Shown: positions 1-10,475, counted from the stretch's first letter. The stretch: 39,455 bases of DNA from an uncultured Endomicrobiia bacterium (GCA_905234925.1 CAJOJJ010000012.1:1-39455); one strand, 5' to 3'. The notes: generated by a model from the sequence alone, not told the origin. Translations and numbers: made by a program.

Positions 1-1266
1 TTCGACTACAATTTATATCTGCAAAGAGAAAAAATATATACGACATTTTATCAGTACGGTTTTGAATTTGTTGAGAAAAAGCCGAATAAAATAAAACAAC
101 TTTCTCTAAAAGTAAGAGATAATATAGAGAATAAAATCGATGAATATTTCGTTCCGCCTTACTCTTCAATTTTAAAGTCCATGATTGTCGGCAATAAAGC
201 TGCACTTGATAAAGATACAAAAAATGATTTTGTTAATTCCGGGCTTATTCATATACTTGTTATAAGCGGACTTCATATAGGGTTTTGTGCTGCAATATTT
301 TTGTTTATTTTTAAAATACTCGGGTTTAAGTTAAAGTATGTATATCTTTTGACTATTCCCGCTCTTTTCTTTTATACGCTTATGACCGGAGCAAATCCTC
401 CGGCTGTGCGTGCAACAATAATGGCATCGTGCGTACTTATATCGTTTATGCTTGATAGAGAACCTCTTATATATAATGCTTTATCTCTATCGGCACTGAT
501 AATTTTAATAATTAATCCGCAGAGCCTTTTTACGGCAAGTTTTCAGCTTTCGTTTTTTGCAACATTCGGTATAGTGTATCTGTACCCTAAATTCAGGTTT
601 GCTTTCGGGTTTATAAGAAATAAATTCTTATCGGCAGCTTGGGATGTGGCTTGTGTTACGCTTTCGGCACAATTTGCACTTATCCCTATACTTATTTATT
701 ATTTCGGTAAAATTTCGGTAGTTTCTTTTGTTCTAAATCTTATTATTGTTCCATTAGTTCCGGTAATAATTGTTCTGTCTTTAATTTTTTACGCCGTAAG
801 TTTTTTGTCATCATACACAGCTTTCGGTACGGCTTTTGTTCTGACATATGTTCTAAAATTTATTTTGTATCTTATAAGTTTTTCTTCCAAACTTTCATTT
901 GCCGTTGTATATACGGCAGTACCGGGTTTAGCGGCCATGATTTTTTATTATGTTGCATTTTATATTATGGTTGAATATAGGAAAAGTAAAAAACTTTTGG
1001 CGTGTGTATTTGTTGCCGCATGTTTGTTTTGTATAAATCCTTTTAAGGAAACAAATTTTGTTTGTAATTTTATAAGTCCGAAAAATATTACCACGCATAT
1101 TAAAGCAGGCGGTAAAAACTTTATCTTTTTTAACAAAATTAAAGAAGACAGATTTTATTTCGCCAACTTGGAACAATATCTTTTAGCTCAGGGAATATTT
1201 GAAATAAATCTGTCCAAAATCAATCACAAAAGCGAAGTCAGGTTTAATAAAGTAAAGATACAATAA
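1..1266 (+). CDS. comEC: ComEC/Rec2-family competence membrane protein, 5' truncated by window edge
   Basis: Frame 1 is open from base 1. It contains 'MIVGNKAALDKDTKNDFVNSGLIHILVISGLHIGF', 'GANPPAVRATIMASCVL' and 'NPQSLFTASFQLSFFATFGIVYLYP', typical of the ComEC competence domain, plus many TM segments. Confidence 0.93.
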   Translation, partial: FDYNLYLQREKIYTTFYQYGFEFVEKKPNKIKQLSLKVRDNIENKIDEYFVPPYSSILKSMIVGNKAALDKDTKNDFVNSGLIHILVISGLHIGFCAAIFLFIFKILGFKLKYVYLLTIPALFFYTLMTGANPPAVRATIMASCVLISFMLDREPLIYNALSLSALIILIINPQSLFTASFQLSFFATFGIVYLYPKFRFAFGFIRNKFLSAAWDVACVTLSAQFALIPILIYYFGKISVVSFVLNLIIVPLVPVIIVLSLIFYAVSFLSSYTAFGTAFVLTYVLKFILYLISFSSKLSFAVVYTAVPGLAAMIFYYVAFYIMVEYRKSKKLLACVFVAACLFCINPFKETNFVCNFISPKNITTHIKAGGKNFIFFNKIKEDRFYFANLEQYLLAQGIFEINLSKINHKSEVRFNKVKIQ

Positions 1267-1284
1267 TGATTTTTGTGATATTAT

Positions 1285-1314
1285 AAAAAAATTTGCGGTC
1301 TGCAAAATTTTTTT
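1285..1314 (+). terminator. Hairpin terminator after comEC
   Basis: AAAAAAATTTGC-ggtct-GCAAAATTTTTTT inverted repeat with a T run. Confidence 0.7.
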
Positions 1315-1366
1315 GTATAATCATAGAACTATTTTTTTTAATAAATTTTTTCATAGGAGTTTTATT

Positions 1367-3052
1367 ATGGCACAGAAATGTTGTAAATGCAAATGTGCGG
1401 TTTCCGAATTGCACAAAGAAAGATTAAATTTTCAACCGGTATTACCGAGCGTATTGAAGAAAGGTATTGCAAATGTTAAGCCGGTTTTAGGCAAAGCGAC
1501 GAAGTCCGTTGCTGATTTCGATAAAATAAAGGCTATTTTTGAAAAAACTTACGGTATGCCGGTAGTAAGTTTTCAGGCAGGTAAAAATGCCGTTGTTTCC
1601 AAAAAAGCAATTAAAGTAGGCGTAGTTCTTTCCGGCGGACAGGCTCCCGGAGGGCATAATGTTATATTCGGACTTCTTGAAGGTTTGAAAAATGCCAACA
1701 AGAATAATAAATTAATAGGTTTCTTGGGCGGACCTTCCGGAATATTGGATAACAAAATTATGGAAATAACGGACAAAGTTATTGCCAATTACAAAAATAC
1801 CGGCGGATTCGATATGATACAGTCCGGCAGAACGAAAATTGAAACACCGGAACAGTTCGAACAGGCTAAAAAAACCATATTAAAAAATAAAATGGATGCT
1901 CTTGTATTTATCGGCGGAGACGATTCCAATACCAACGCAGCACTTTTGGCTGAATATTTGAAAAAAGAAAATACGGGTGTTTGCGTTATCGGTGTACCTA
2001 AAACTATCGACGGCGATTTGAAAAACGAACATATTGAAGCTTCTTTCGGTTTCGATACCGCAACAAAAATTTATGCGGAACTTGTAGGAAATATTGAAAG
2101 AGATGTAAACTCCGCAAGAAAATACTGGCACTTTATCAGACTTATGGGAAGAAGTGCTTCTCACATTACTTTGGAAGTGGGCTTTAAAGTTCAGCCTAAT
2201 GTAGTTTTAATCGGCGAAGAAGTATTAGCCAAGAAAATGACTTTGGGACAGATTGTTGACGATTTGGCTAAGCTCGTCGTAAAAAGATCCGAAATGGGCA
2301 AAAATTACGGTGTAGTTCTTGTTCCTGAAGGATTGATTGAATTTATTCCCGAGATGAAAGCTCTTATAGCAGAGTTGAACGACCTGCTTGCGGAAAACGA
2401 AGCTCAAGTTGCAAAATTAAATTCCGTTGACGAAAAGATTGCTTTCATATCCAAAAAACTTCCCAAGAATTTGGCTTCATTGTTAAATTCTCTTCCTAAA
2501 AATATCGCAGCTCAGTTGATGCTTGACAGAGATCCTCACGGAAACGTTCAGGTATCTTTAATCGAAACGGAAAAACTCCTTATTGAAATGGTTTCCAAAA
2601 AATTGAAAGATTTGAAGAAAGCAGGAAAATATAAAGGTAAATTCTCTACGATTAATCACTTCTTCGGATATGAAGGAAGATGCGGAATTCCGTCGAATTT
2701 TGATGCAAATTATACTTATGCTTTAGGCTATAACGCAGCGGCATTGGTATTGAATAATTTGTCAGGATATTTGTCATCCGTTAAAAATCTTGTTGCAAAA
2801 CCGTCAGACTGGAAATGCGGCGGTATTCCTTTAACTATGATGATGAACATAGAAAAAAGAAAAGGTAAAGAAAAACCTGTTATACAGAAAGCTTTGGTAA
2901 AACTTAACGGAAAACCGTTTAAAGAATTTGCAAAAGTAAGAAAAGACTGGGCATTGAAAGATATGTATATGTTCCCAGGAGCTATACAGTTCTTCGGTCC
3001 TTCAAGTGTAACGGATATTACGACAAAAACTTTGCAGTACGAACAGAAATAA
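1367..3052 (+). CDS. pfp: Diphosphate--fructose-6-phosphate 1-phosphotransferase (PPi-PFK, long PfpB type)
   Basis: 'VGVVLSGGQAPGGHNVIFGL', 'GGDDSNTNAALLAEY', 'GVPKTIDGDLKN', 'FGYEGRCGIPSNFD'. Start placed at 1367 after AGGAGT rather than the ORF-track start 1313. Confidence 0.92.
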   Translation: MAQKCCKCKCAVSELHKERLNFQPVLPSVLKKGIANVKPVLGKATKSVADFDKIKAIFEKTYGMPVVSFQAGKNAVVSKKAIKVGVVLSGGQAPGGHNVIFGLLEGLKNANKNNKLIGFLGGPSGILDNKIMEITDKVIANYKNTGGFDMIQSGRTKIETPEQFEQAKKTILKNKMDALVFIGGDDSNTNAALLAEYLKKENTGVCVIGVPKTIDGDLKNEHIEASFGFDTATKIYAELVGNIERDVNSARKYWHFIRLMGRSASHITLEVGFKVQPNVVLIGEEVLAKKMTLGQIVDDLAKLVVKRSEMGKNYGVVLVPEGLIEFIPEMKALIAELNDLLAENEAQVAKLNSVDEKIAFISKKLPKNLASLLNSLPKNIAAQLMLDRDPHGNVQVSLIETEKLLIEMVSKKLKDLKKAGKYKGKFSTINHFFGYEGRCGIPSNFDANYTYALGYNAAALVLNNLSGYLSSVKNLVAKPSDWKCGGIPLTMMMNIEKRKGKEKPVIQKALVKLNGKPFKEFAKVRKDWALKDMYMFPGAIQFFGPSSVTDITTKTLQYEQK

Positions 3053-3073
3053 AACCGCAAAGCGGTTTTATTT
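3047..3073 (+). terminator. Terminator after pfp
   Basis: AAATAAAACCGC-aaa-GCGGTTTTATTT, 12-bp stem overlapping the stop codon. Confidence 0.75.
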
Positions 3074-3075
3074 CC

Positions 3076-3166
3076 GGCTGATAAGGTGATAAGCTGAAGA
3101 GTTGAAAAGTTTACTGAAAAAATGCTCAGCTTATCAGCTAAGAACTCAAAGAGTTCGTTCTCAGCT
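3076..3166. repeat. Octamer-period intergenic repeat (AGCTGATA class), inverted halves
   Basis: ggctgata aggtgata agctgaag agttgaaa agttt ... ctcagcttatcagctaagaa-CTCAAAGAG-ttcgttctcagctt. Confidence 0.75.
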
Positions 3167-3180
3167 TGATTAATGTTAAA

Positions 3181-5217
3181 ATGATAACCAAATTTATTAA
3201 AAGAATCATATTCCTAAATATCATCTTTTTGGCAATGATGACAGTTTACCGAGTAATATTTACATTTTATTACTCGGGCGGCGTTGCCAATCTTATGCCT
3301 TACGGAGATTTACTGCAGGCATTTATTTTAGGTGTCAGATACGATGCTGCGGTGCTTGCATATATCAACTCTTTGATGACACTGTTGTTTGTGATATTTT
3401 GGTTTATCAACAGTCAAAAACTTTTTATTAAATTCGTAAAAAGTTTAAAATATTATTATACGGTATTTTTCGGCTTAATACTAAGTCTGCTTTGCGTAGA
3501 TTTCGGTTTTTATTCGTATTTTCAAAACCATATGAACATTTTAATGTTCGGTGTTTTTGAAGACGATACAAAGGCACTTTTTTCCACGATAGTTGAGAAT
3601 TATCCCGTATTTTGGGCAGCTGTCGGATTTATATCAATTTTTGTTGTGATATATCTGTTGACTAAATATTTTGCGGAAAGAAAAATTATCGGTTATTATC
3701 TTAATAAAACAAAAATTTATATTAAGATTATTGTTTCAGTCTGTTTGATAGCCGTAAACTTTATTTTGGCAAGAGGCTCGTTCGGACTGTTTCCGCTTGG
3801 TGTAGATAATGCGGAAATCTCTACAAATGCCTTTATAAACAAGGTGGCAATTAACGGTATCTATACCTTGCAGGCGGCAATAGAGGCACGTTCAAAAGAA
3901 AAAGACAGAGATTATATCGGGCAGATGGGTTATTCCAAAAATAATATGGCTCAAGCTTTTGCCGACTTTTTAAATGTTGATGTTTCTAAAATAGATAAAG
4001 CCGAACCGGAAAAATCTTTGTGGAAAAAGACAAAATATAATAAAGCCTTAGAAGAAACAAAACCTAACGTTATATTTATAGTAATGGAATCACTCGGAAC
4101 GGACTTAATGCATTATAACAGCCCGACATTTAATGTGTTGGGTGAGTTCAAAAAACATCTCGATGAAGATATAGTATTTTACAAATTTTTGCCCAGTAAT
4201 ATGGGAACAATAGGAAGCCTTGAATCTTCAATAACAAACATTGCAAGGCTGCCGTTATCTCAGTTTTTGTGTCAGTCCAAATATGCGTATAATAAATATT
4301 TTTATACAGGGCCCATGCCGTATAAAAGAAGCGGATATGAAACCGCATTTATGTACGGCGGAAATTCCGGCTGGAGAAACTGTACGTCTTATATGCCCAA
4401 TGTCGGTTTTGATAAAGTTATAGGTGAAGGTTCCATGCCGAAAGAATATGAAAGAAACCAGTGGGGTGTTTTTGACGAATATCTTTTCGATTATATTTTA
4501 AAATTTTTAGATGAGAACGATAACAGAAAGTTTATATATGTTATGACGACGACAAATCATCCGCCGTATTCTTTGCCGAGCGGATACCAAAAACCGTATC
4601 CTTTGGAAATAAGCGAACAATTGGACAAAGATATTACGGGCGACAGAAAATTGTCTAATATGAGGTTTGCGACTTATCAGTATTCCTGCCAGAAAGTCGG
4701 TGAATTTTTGACTAAATTAAAGAATTCAAAATACGGCGATAACACTATCGTTGCAATAACCGGTGACCACAACTTTTGGATTACGTTTACATATTCTTTG
4801 GAAAGAAAACTTGACGAAATGAGTGTGCCTTTTTATCTGTATGTTCCTAAAAAATTAAGAGCGAACAAAAAGCCGGATACTTCCGTTGTGGGATCTCATA
4901 CCGATATTTTGCCGACACTTTACAATGTTTCCTTATCAAATACGCCTTATTGGGCTACGGGAACGGATTTGCTTTCCGATGAGGCTGAAAAAAATATTGC
5001 TTCGAACTGTTTAGGCTCAATAATGACAAAAGATAATTTTGTTATTTATGATTTTGCATCAAACAAAGAAAAATATTATAAGTGGAATAAAGAAAAACCG
5101 AGAGAGATAGTTCCCGCACAAGAAAATGCGGAACATAAAAATATGGTAAAACATTATAAATCAAGCGTAGCAATAGCGTACTATATGCTGACAAACGAAA
5201 GAGGTATGATAAAATGA
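3181..5217 (+). CDS. LTA synthase/phosphoglycerol transferase-like membrane sulfatase
   Basis: N-terminal TM helices, then 'PNVIFIVMESLGTDLMHYNSPTFN', 'TTNHPPYSLPSGY', 'NTIVAITGDHNFW', 'GSHTDILPTLYNVS'. Start could instead be TTG 3166. Confidence 0.85.
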   Translation: MITKFIKRIIFLNIIFLAMMTVYRVIFTFYYSGGVANLMPYGDLLQAFILGVRYDAAVLAYINSLMTLLFVIFWFINSQKLFIKFVKSLKYYYTVFFGLILSLLCVDFGFYSYFQNHMNILMFGVFEDDTKALFSTIVENYPVFWAAVGFISIFVVIYLLTKYFAERKIIGYYLNKTKIYIKIIVSVCLIAVNFILARGSFGLFPLGVDNAEISTNAFINKVAINGIYTLQAAIEARSKEKDRDYIGQMGYSKNNMAQAFADFLNVDVSKIDKAEPEKSLWKKTKYNKALEETKPNVIFIVMESLGTDLMHYNSPTFNVLGEFKKHLDEDIVFYKFLPSNMGTIGSLESSITNIARLPLSQFLCQSKYAYNKYFYTGPMPYKRSGYETAFMYGGNSGWRNCTSYMPNVGFDKVIGEGSMPKEYERNQWGVFDEYLFDYILKFLDENDNRKFIYVMTTTNHPPYSLPSGYQKPYPLEISEQLDKDITGDRKLSNMRFATYQYSCQKVGEFLTKLKNSKYGDNTIVAITGDHNFWITFTYSLERKLDEMSVPFYLYVPKKLRANKKPDTSVVGSHTDILPTLYNVSLSNTPYWATGTDLLSDEAEKNIASNCLGSIMTKDNFVIYDFASNKEKYYKWNKEKPREIVPAQENAEHKNMVKHYKSSVAIAYYMLTNERGMIK

Positions 5218-6134
5218 AAATTCTGGTTACCGGCGGTGCAGGGTTTATAGGTTCAAATATTGTTGATGAACTTATCGCAAAAAAACATAAAGTTGCAATA
5301 GTAGATAATCTTGCAACCGGGAATGTAAAAAACATAAACAAGAAAGCGAAATTTTATAAAGTTTCCGTATGTGATAAAAAGAAAATTGACGAAATATTCA
5401 AAAAAGAAAAATTTGATGTTGTTATACATCATGCGGCACAGCTGGATGTAAGAAAATCCGTTGCAGATCCGTGCTTTGATGCGGATGTAAACATTAAAGG
5501 TGCATTGAATATTCTTGAAGCATGCAAAAATACGAAAGTTAAAAAGATAATTTTCGCATCGTCGGGCGGAACAATTTACGGCGAGTGCGGCAGTAAAGCT
5601 CCCGATGAAAAATCTTTCGAAAATCCTCTTTCTCCTTACGGAGTGGCTAAACTTTCGGTAGAACATTACATTAAATGTTATGCTTCGTTGTACGGGCTGA
5701 AATATACCATATTAAGATACGCCAATGTTTACGGACCGAGACAAGATGTTAACGGCGAAGCAGGCGTAGTTGCAATATTTATAGGTAAAATGACATCAAA
5801 CAGTGATGCATTTATTTTCGGTGACGGTAAACAGTTAAGAGATTATGTTTATGTGAAAGATGTCGTTGATGCAAATGTTAAAGCATTAACAAAAGCAAAT
5901 AACGAAGTTGTAAATATAGGAACGCAGAAAACTTTTTCCGTAAATGATTTATTTAAAGCTCTTGCAAAAATTACAGGATATCAGAAAAAAGCAATTTACA
6001 AACCTAAAAGAAACGGTGAATTGTTGAAAAGTGTTTTAAATATATCAAAAGCCAAAAAAGTTTTAGGTTGGCAGCCGAAAATAAAAATTCTTAACGGTCT
6101 TGAAGCGACTGTTAAGTACTTTAAAGAAAAATAA
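5214..6134 (+). CDS. NAD-dependent sugar epimerase (UDP-glucose 4-epimerase-like)
   Basis: 'MKILVTGGAGFIGSNIVDEL', 'SSGGTIYGE', 'SPYGVAKLSVEHY' (YxxxK). ATGA overlap with the preceding gene. Confidence 0.93.
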   Translation: MKILVTGGAGFIGSNIVDELIAKKHKVAIVDNLATGNVKNINKKAKFYKVSVCDKKKIDEIFKKEKFDVVIHHAAQLDVRKSVADPCFDADVNIKGALNILEACKNTKVKKIIFASSGGTIYGECGSKAPDEKSFENPLSPYGVAKLSVEHYIKCYASLYGLKYTILRYANVYGPRQDVNGEAGVVAIFIGKMTSNSDAFIFGDGKQLRDYVYVKDVVDANVKALTKANNEVVNIGTQKTFSVNDLFKALAKITGYQKKAIYKPKRNGELLKSVLNISKAKKVLGWQPKIKILNGLEATVKYFKEK

Positions 6135-6146
6135 AAGGGTATTCTT

Positions 6147-6899
6147 ATGAAAAAAACAATTACATTAACAATTTTAACATTTTGTTTAGTATCTGCAGGT
6201 TTTGTATCAAATGCTTTTGCAAAGAAAGATACCGTCGTAACCCAAAAAATGAGTTTACACGAAGCATGTGAGTTCGGTTCGTTTACCGAAGTAAAAGAAG
6301 CCATAACTTCTGCAAATATAAATTCAAGCGTAGATGCGTATGGAGTTACTCCTATCATGGCAGCATGCAGAGGAAATTCCAGTTTGGAAATATTTCAACT
6401 GCTTATTGCCAGCGGTGCGAAAGTGAATATGGCTGACGTGAACGGAAAAACGCCCTTAATGTATGCCGCAGAATTTGATAATTATGAAAATGTTTCAAAA
6501 GAGCTTATTCGTGCGGGTGCGAATGTTAATGCAAAGTCCGGCGACGGAACAACTGCATTGATGCTTGCATGTGAAAACAACAAAAATATTAAAGTAATAC
6601 AAGTTCTTATCGATGCCGGAGCAAATGTTAATGCAGTAGATAACGGCGGTTATGATATGGCGGATTATGCCGAAAGTAATAAAAATAAAGATGAAATAAT
6701 GGCACTTCTTAAGAGAGCCGGTTATACACATAAAGCCAAAAAAACTTATATATCGGATGAAAATGTTGATGAAGAGAAAATTGAAATAGGTATGAATACG
6801 GGAGAAGAAAACACGGAAGAAAGCGGAAAAAATTCTATGGCAGCGATTTCGGAAAGTGATAGTGATTTGCGAAATCTCGGAATAAATACCGAAGCATAA
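6147..6899 (+). CDS. Secreted ankyrin-repeat protein
   Basis: Signal peptide, then repeats such as 'DGTTALMLACENNKNIKVIQVLIDAGANVNAVDNGGYD'. Confidence 0.9.
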   Translation: MKKTITLTILTFCLVSAGFVSNAFAKKDTVVTQKMSLHEACEFGSFTEVKEAITSANINSSVDAYGVTPIMAACRGNSSLEIFQLLIASGAKVNMADVNGKTPLMYAAEFDNYENVSKELIRAGANVNAKSGDGTTALMLACENNKNIKVIQVLIDAGANVNAVDNGGYDMADYAESNKNKDEIMALLKRAGYTHKAKKTYISDENVDEEKIEIGMNTGEENTEESGKNSMAAISESDSDLRNLGINTEA

Positions 6900-6940
6900 T
6901 ATTTTTGATTGTCGGAAACTCCGCAATTTTTAAAAGAATT

Positions 6941-8053
6941 ATGAATAAAGAACAGTTATCTCTTGTTGCTCTTAATATGATTATTGAACTTATACCGAAG
7001 AAGATGATAAGTTTGATAAATTATTTCGGCAGTGCCGAAAATGTGTTTAAGGGAGATAACGAAGAAATAATAAAAGCTGCAGGTGTTTTAGAACGAACGG
7101 CAGATACGGTAAAAAAGTTTGCCGATTTGAAATTTGCCGAAGAAGAAGTAAAACTTGCGGAAAAGAATAATATAAAAATAGTAACTTATATCGATGGAGA
7201 TTATCCGAAACCGTTAAAGGATATTTGTGATTATCCGTCGGTATTGTATATAAAAGGGAATTATTCCAATAAAGACGAGTATTCCGTTTCGGTAGTAGGC
7301 TCAAGACGACCTACAAATTACGGAAGAATAGTTACCGATAAATTTTGTAAACATTTTGTTGAATGCGGTTTAACCACCGTATCCGGACTTGCAAGCGGAA
7401 TTGATACGCAAACGCACATTTCCACTTTGAATAATAACGGTAAAACCGTAGCCGTTTTAGGTAACGGACTTTTGGATTATTATCCTAAAGAAAACAAAAA
7501 ACTTCAGGAAACTATTTACGAAAAAGGTGCCGTTATAAGTGAATTTCCTTTAAGACAGAGACCCGATAAGATAAATTTTCCGAGAAGAAACAGAATAGTT
7601 GCAGCCCTTTCAAAAGCAACTCTTGTTGTGGAAGCAGCACTTAAGAGCGGTTCTTTAATAACAGCGGAGCTTGCGGCGGAATACGGTAAAGATGTTTATG
7701 CCGTTCCCGGACCTGTATATGCAAGATATTCCGAAGGTCCTAACAGTTTAATAAAAAACGGCGCATTTGTTGCGTTAAAGCCGGAAGATATTATCGAGCA
7801 AACTTTTTCTCTTTTTGATTTTGTTAAAACAGCAAAAAAGGAAGAAAAGAAAAACAGGTTACAACTTGTTTCGGGTGACGGAAACAGTTTAGCAGTTTTA
7901 AAAGTATTGAAAACATCAATAACAGGTATGTCCTTAGATGAGATAAGTGCAAAAACAGGTATAATTATTTCGGATTTGTCGTCCGTACTTCTACGATTGG
8001 AACTTGACGGATTTATAAAAGAAATGCCCGGACAAACTTATATTAGGTTATAA
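6941..8053 (+). CDS. dprA: DNA processing protein DprA
   Basis: 'VVGSRRPTNYGR', 'TVSGLASGIDTQTHISTL', 'FPRRNRIVAALSKATLVVEAALKSGSLITAELAAEYGKDVYAVPG'. Start MNKEQ at 6941. Confidence 0.95.
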   Translation: MNKEQLSLVALNMIIELIPKKMISLINYFGSAENVFKGDNEEIIKAAGVLERTADTVKKFADLKFAEEEVKLAEKNNIKIVTYIDGDYPKPLKDICDYPSVLYIKGNYSNKDEYSVSVVGSRRPTNYGRIVTDKFCKHFVECGLTTVSGLASGIDTQTHISTLNNNGKTVAVLGNGLLDYYPKENKKLQETIYEKGAVISEFPLRQRPDKINFPRRNRIVAALSKATLVVEAALKSGSLITAELAAEYGKDVYAVPGPVYARYSEGPNSLIKNGAFVALKPEDIIEQTFSLFDFVKTAKKEEKKNRLQLVSGDGNSLAVLKVLKTSITGMSLDEISAKTGIIISDLSSVLLRLELDGFIKEMPGQTYIRL

Positions 8054-8135
8054 GCTTATAAGGTTATAAGATTATAAGTTTAATAACAAACTGCAAAAAA
8101 CTAATAACCTGATAACCTGATAATCTTATAAACTA
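8041..8135. repeat. Octamer-arm inverted element (ATAAGGTT class)
   Basis: TATTAGGT TATAAGCT TATAAGGT TATAAGAT TATAAGTT / core TTTAATAACAAACTGCAAAAAACT / inverted AATAACCTGATAACCTGATAATCTTATAAACT. The left end lies within the dprA 3' coding end. Confidence 0.8.
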
Positions 8136-8166
8136 AAATTTGCGAAGTAAACTTTTAAGAGGTATT

Positions 8167-10392
8167 ATGAAAAATTTAGTAATTGTGGAATCTCCCGCAA
8201 AATCAAAAACAATATCTAAAATTTTGGGCAGCGACTATATAGTCAAAAGTTCTTTCGGACATATCAGAGATTTGCCCGAACATAAAATGGGTGTTGATGT
8301 TGACAATAACTTTGAGCCGACTTACGAGGCAATGAGTAAATCTAAAAAAATAATTTCCGATTTGAAAAAAGCCGTTGCAGAAGTGGGGCATGTATATCTT
8401 GCAACCGATTTGGACCGTGAGGGAGAAGCAATTGCGTGGCATTTGCAGCAATTATTAAAACTTCCCGACGAAATTACCGACAGAATAACTTTTCATGAAA
8501 TAACGGAAAGTGCGATAAAAGATGCCGTTAAACACCCGCGAAAAATAGATATGGCTTTAGTTGACAGTCAGCAGGCAAGAAGAATTTTGGACAGGCTTGT
8601 CGGTTATAAACTGTCGCCTGTTTTGTGGAAGAAAATTAAAAGAGGACTTTCTGCAGGGCGTGTGCAGTCCGTAGCTGTAATGATGATTTGTGACAGAGAA
8701 GAAGAAATTGCAGCATTTGTTCCGGTAGAATATTGGTCAATTACGGCAGAACTTCAGAAAGATAAAACATCTTCCGCATTTAAAGCTGCACTTGTTTCCA
8801 AAGACGGTAAAAAATTCGATAAACTTGATATAAAAAGTAAAGAGCATGCCGATGATATTTTAAAAGATTTGAAAAATGCTTCTTATGTTGTTTCTTCGGT
8901 TGATAAAAAAGAAAGAAAAAGAAGCCCGTATCCTCCTTATACAACATCCACAATGCAGCAGGATGTTTCAAGAAGGTTAGGTTTTTCTTCGTCTAAAACA
9001 ATGTCCGTAGCACAGAAACTTTATGAGGGTATAAATATCGGCGGACAAGGTGTTGTCGGTCTTATTACTTATATGAGAACCGACTCTCTTAACGTTGCAT
9101 CAATCGCACAGAAAGAAACTTTAAGTTTTATTGATACGAATTTCGGTAAGTATTTTGTTCCTGCAAAGCCGAGATTTTATAAAACAAAATCGAAAGGTGC
9201 GCAGGAAGCACACGAAGCTATCAGACCGACATCCGTTAAAAGAACGCCTGAAATGATGAAATCTTATTTGACTTCCGACGAATATAAGCTGTATAACGCA
9301 ATATGGAACAGATTTGTTGCCAGCCAAATGGCGGATGCCGTTTATGATACAATGACAATAGATATTCAGGCAAATGATTATATGTTTAGGGCTTCGGGCA
9401 GTACTTTGAAATTTGACGGTTTTATGAAAGTTTACTCGGTTACCGACGACAGTGATAAAGAACCGAAACTTCCTCTTGTCGCTATGGGTGATAATTTGAC
9501 TTTGTTGAATATTGTTCCCGAACAGCATTTTACCGAACCTCCCGCCAGATATAACGAAGCAAGTTTGATTAAAACTTTGGAAGAGTATGGAATAGGGCGC
9601 CCTTCCACGTATGCCCCGACGATAAAAACCATTCAGGACAGATTATATGTCCGCCTTGATAATAAAAAATTTTACCCTACGGAATTGGGAACGGTTGTAA
9701 ATAAATTTTTAAAAGAAAATTTTAAAGATGTTATAAATTATAAATTTACGGCCGATATTGAAGAAAAATTTGATGATATTGCCGAAAATAAGGTTAAATG
9801 GCAGACGGTAATAAAAAAGTTTTACGAGCCGTTTTCCGATTTTGTAACTAAAGCGGAAAGTGCGGAACGTCAGAAAGTTCAACCGAAAGCTACAAATGAA
9901 ATTTGTCCGAAATGCGGCAAGCCGATGGTTATCAGAGAAAGTCGCAGAGGACCTTTTCTTGCATGTACGGGGTATCCGGAATGCAAGACGGCATTTTCAA
10001 TAGATAAAGACGGAAATAAAATTTCCAATGAGCCGGAAAAAACTGAAGAGAAATGCCCGAAATGCGGCGGTATTTTACTTAAAAAAATCGGATTTAAAGG
10101 TAAAGCATATCTTGCCTGTGAACATTATCCGGAGTGTAAAACTACGTTTGCTTTGGATAAAAACGGCAATAAAGTTATAAAGCCCGAACCGGAAAAAACC
10201 GACATTAAATGCGAAAAATGCGGAAGCATAATGCTTAAGAGAATGGGGAGAAGAGGTCCTTTTCTTACGTGTTCGGCATTTCCGAAATGCAGAAATCTGC
10301 AGTGGATAAACAATAAAACGGAAAGTACTAAGGAAGCTAAAGCTAAAACGAAAAAAACTGCAGCCAAGAAAAAGGAAACAAAAAACAAGTAA
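8167..10392 (+). CDS. topA: DNA topoisomerase I
   Basis: 'MKNLVIVESPAKSKTISKIL', 'DLDREGEAIAWHL', 'GLITYMRTDSLNV', three C-terminal Cys4 zinc ribbons. Confidence 0.97.
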   Translation: MKNLVIVESPAKSKTISKILGSDYIVKSSFGHIRDLPEHKMGVDVDNNFEPTYEAMSKSKKIISDLKKAVAEVGHVYLATDLDREGEAIAWHLQQLLKLPDEITDRITFHEITESAIKDAVKHPRKIDMALVDSQQARRILDRLVGYKLSPVLWKKIKRGLSAGRVQSVAVMMICDREEEIAAFVPVEYWSITAELQKDKTSSAFKAALVSKDGKKFDKLDIKSKEHADDILKDLKNASYVVSSVDKKERKRSPYPPYTTSTMQQDVSRRLGFSSSKTMSVAQKLYEGINIGGQGVVGLITYMRTDSLNVASIAQKETLSFIDTNFGKYFVPAKPRFYKTKSKGAQEAHEAIRPTSVKRTPEMMKSYLTSDEYKLYNAIWNRFVASQMADAVYDTMTIDIQANDYMFRASGSTLKFDGFMKVYSVTDDSDKEPKLPLVAMGDNLTLLNIVPEQHFTEPPARYNEASLIKTLEEYGIGRPSTYAPTIKTIQDRLYVRLDNKKFYPTELGTVVNKFLKENFKDVINYKFTADIEEKFDDIAENKVKWQTVIKKFYEPFSDFVTKAESAERQKVQPKATNEICPKCGKPMVIRESRRGPFLACTGYPECKTAFSIDKDGNKISNEPEKTEEKCPKCGGILLKKIGFKGKAYLACEHYPECKTTFALDKNGNKVIKPEPEKTDIKCEKCGSIMLKRMGRRGPFLTCSAFPKCRNLQWINNKTESTKEAKAKTKKTAAKKKETKNK

Positions 10393-10436
10393 TTTTGTTT
10401 GAAAAACGAATAATAATTTGGTAAAATAGCGGAACT

Positions 10437-10475
10437 ACAATTAGAAATTAGCAATTAACAATGAGCAATTAATGT
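10437..10475. repeat. Octamer-period repeat, single arm (AATTAGCA class)
   Basis: aattagaaattagcaattaacaatgagcaattaatg. Confidence 0.55.

Noticed and set aside
8041-8135. Octamer arrays as a CRISPR array
   Set aside because: Units are 7-8 bp without unique spacers, arms are inverted, and there are no cas genes.
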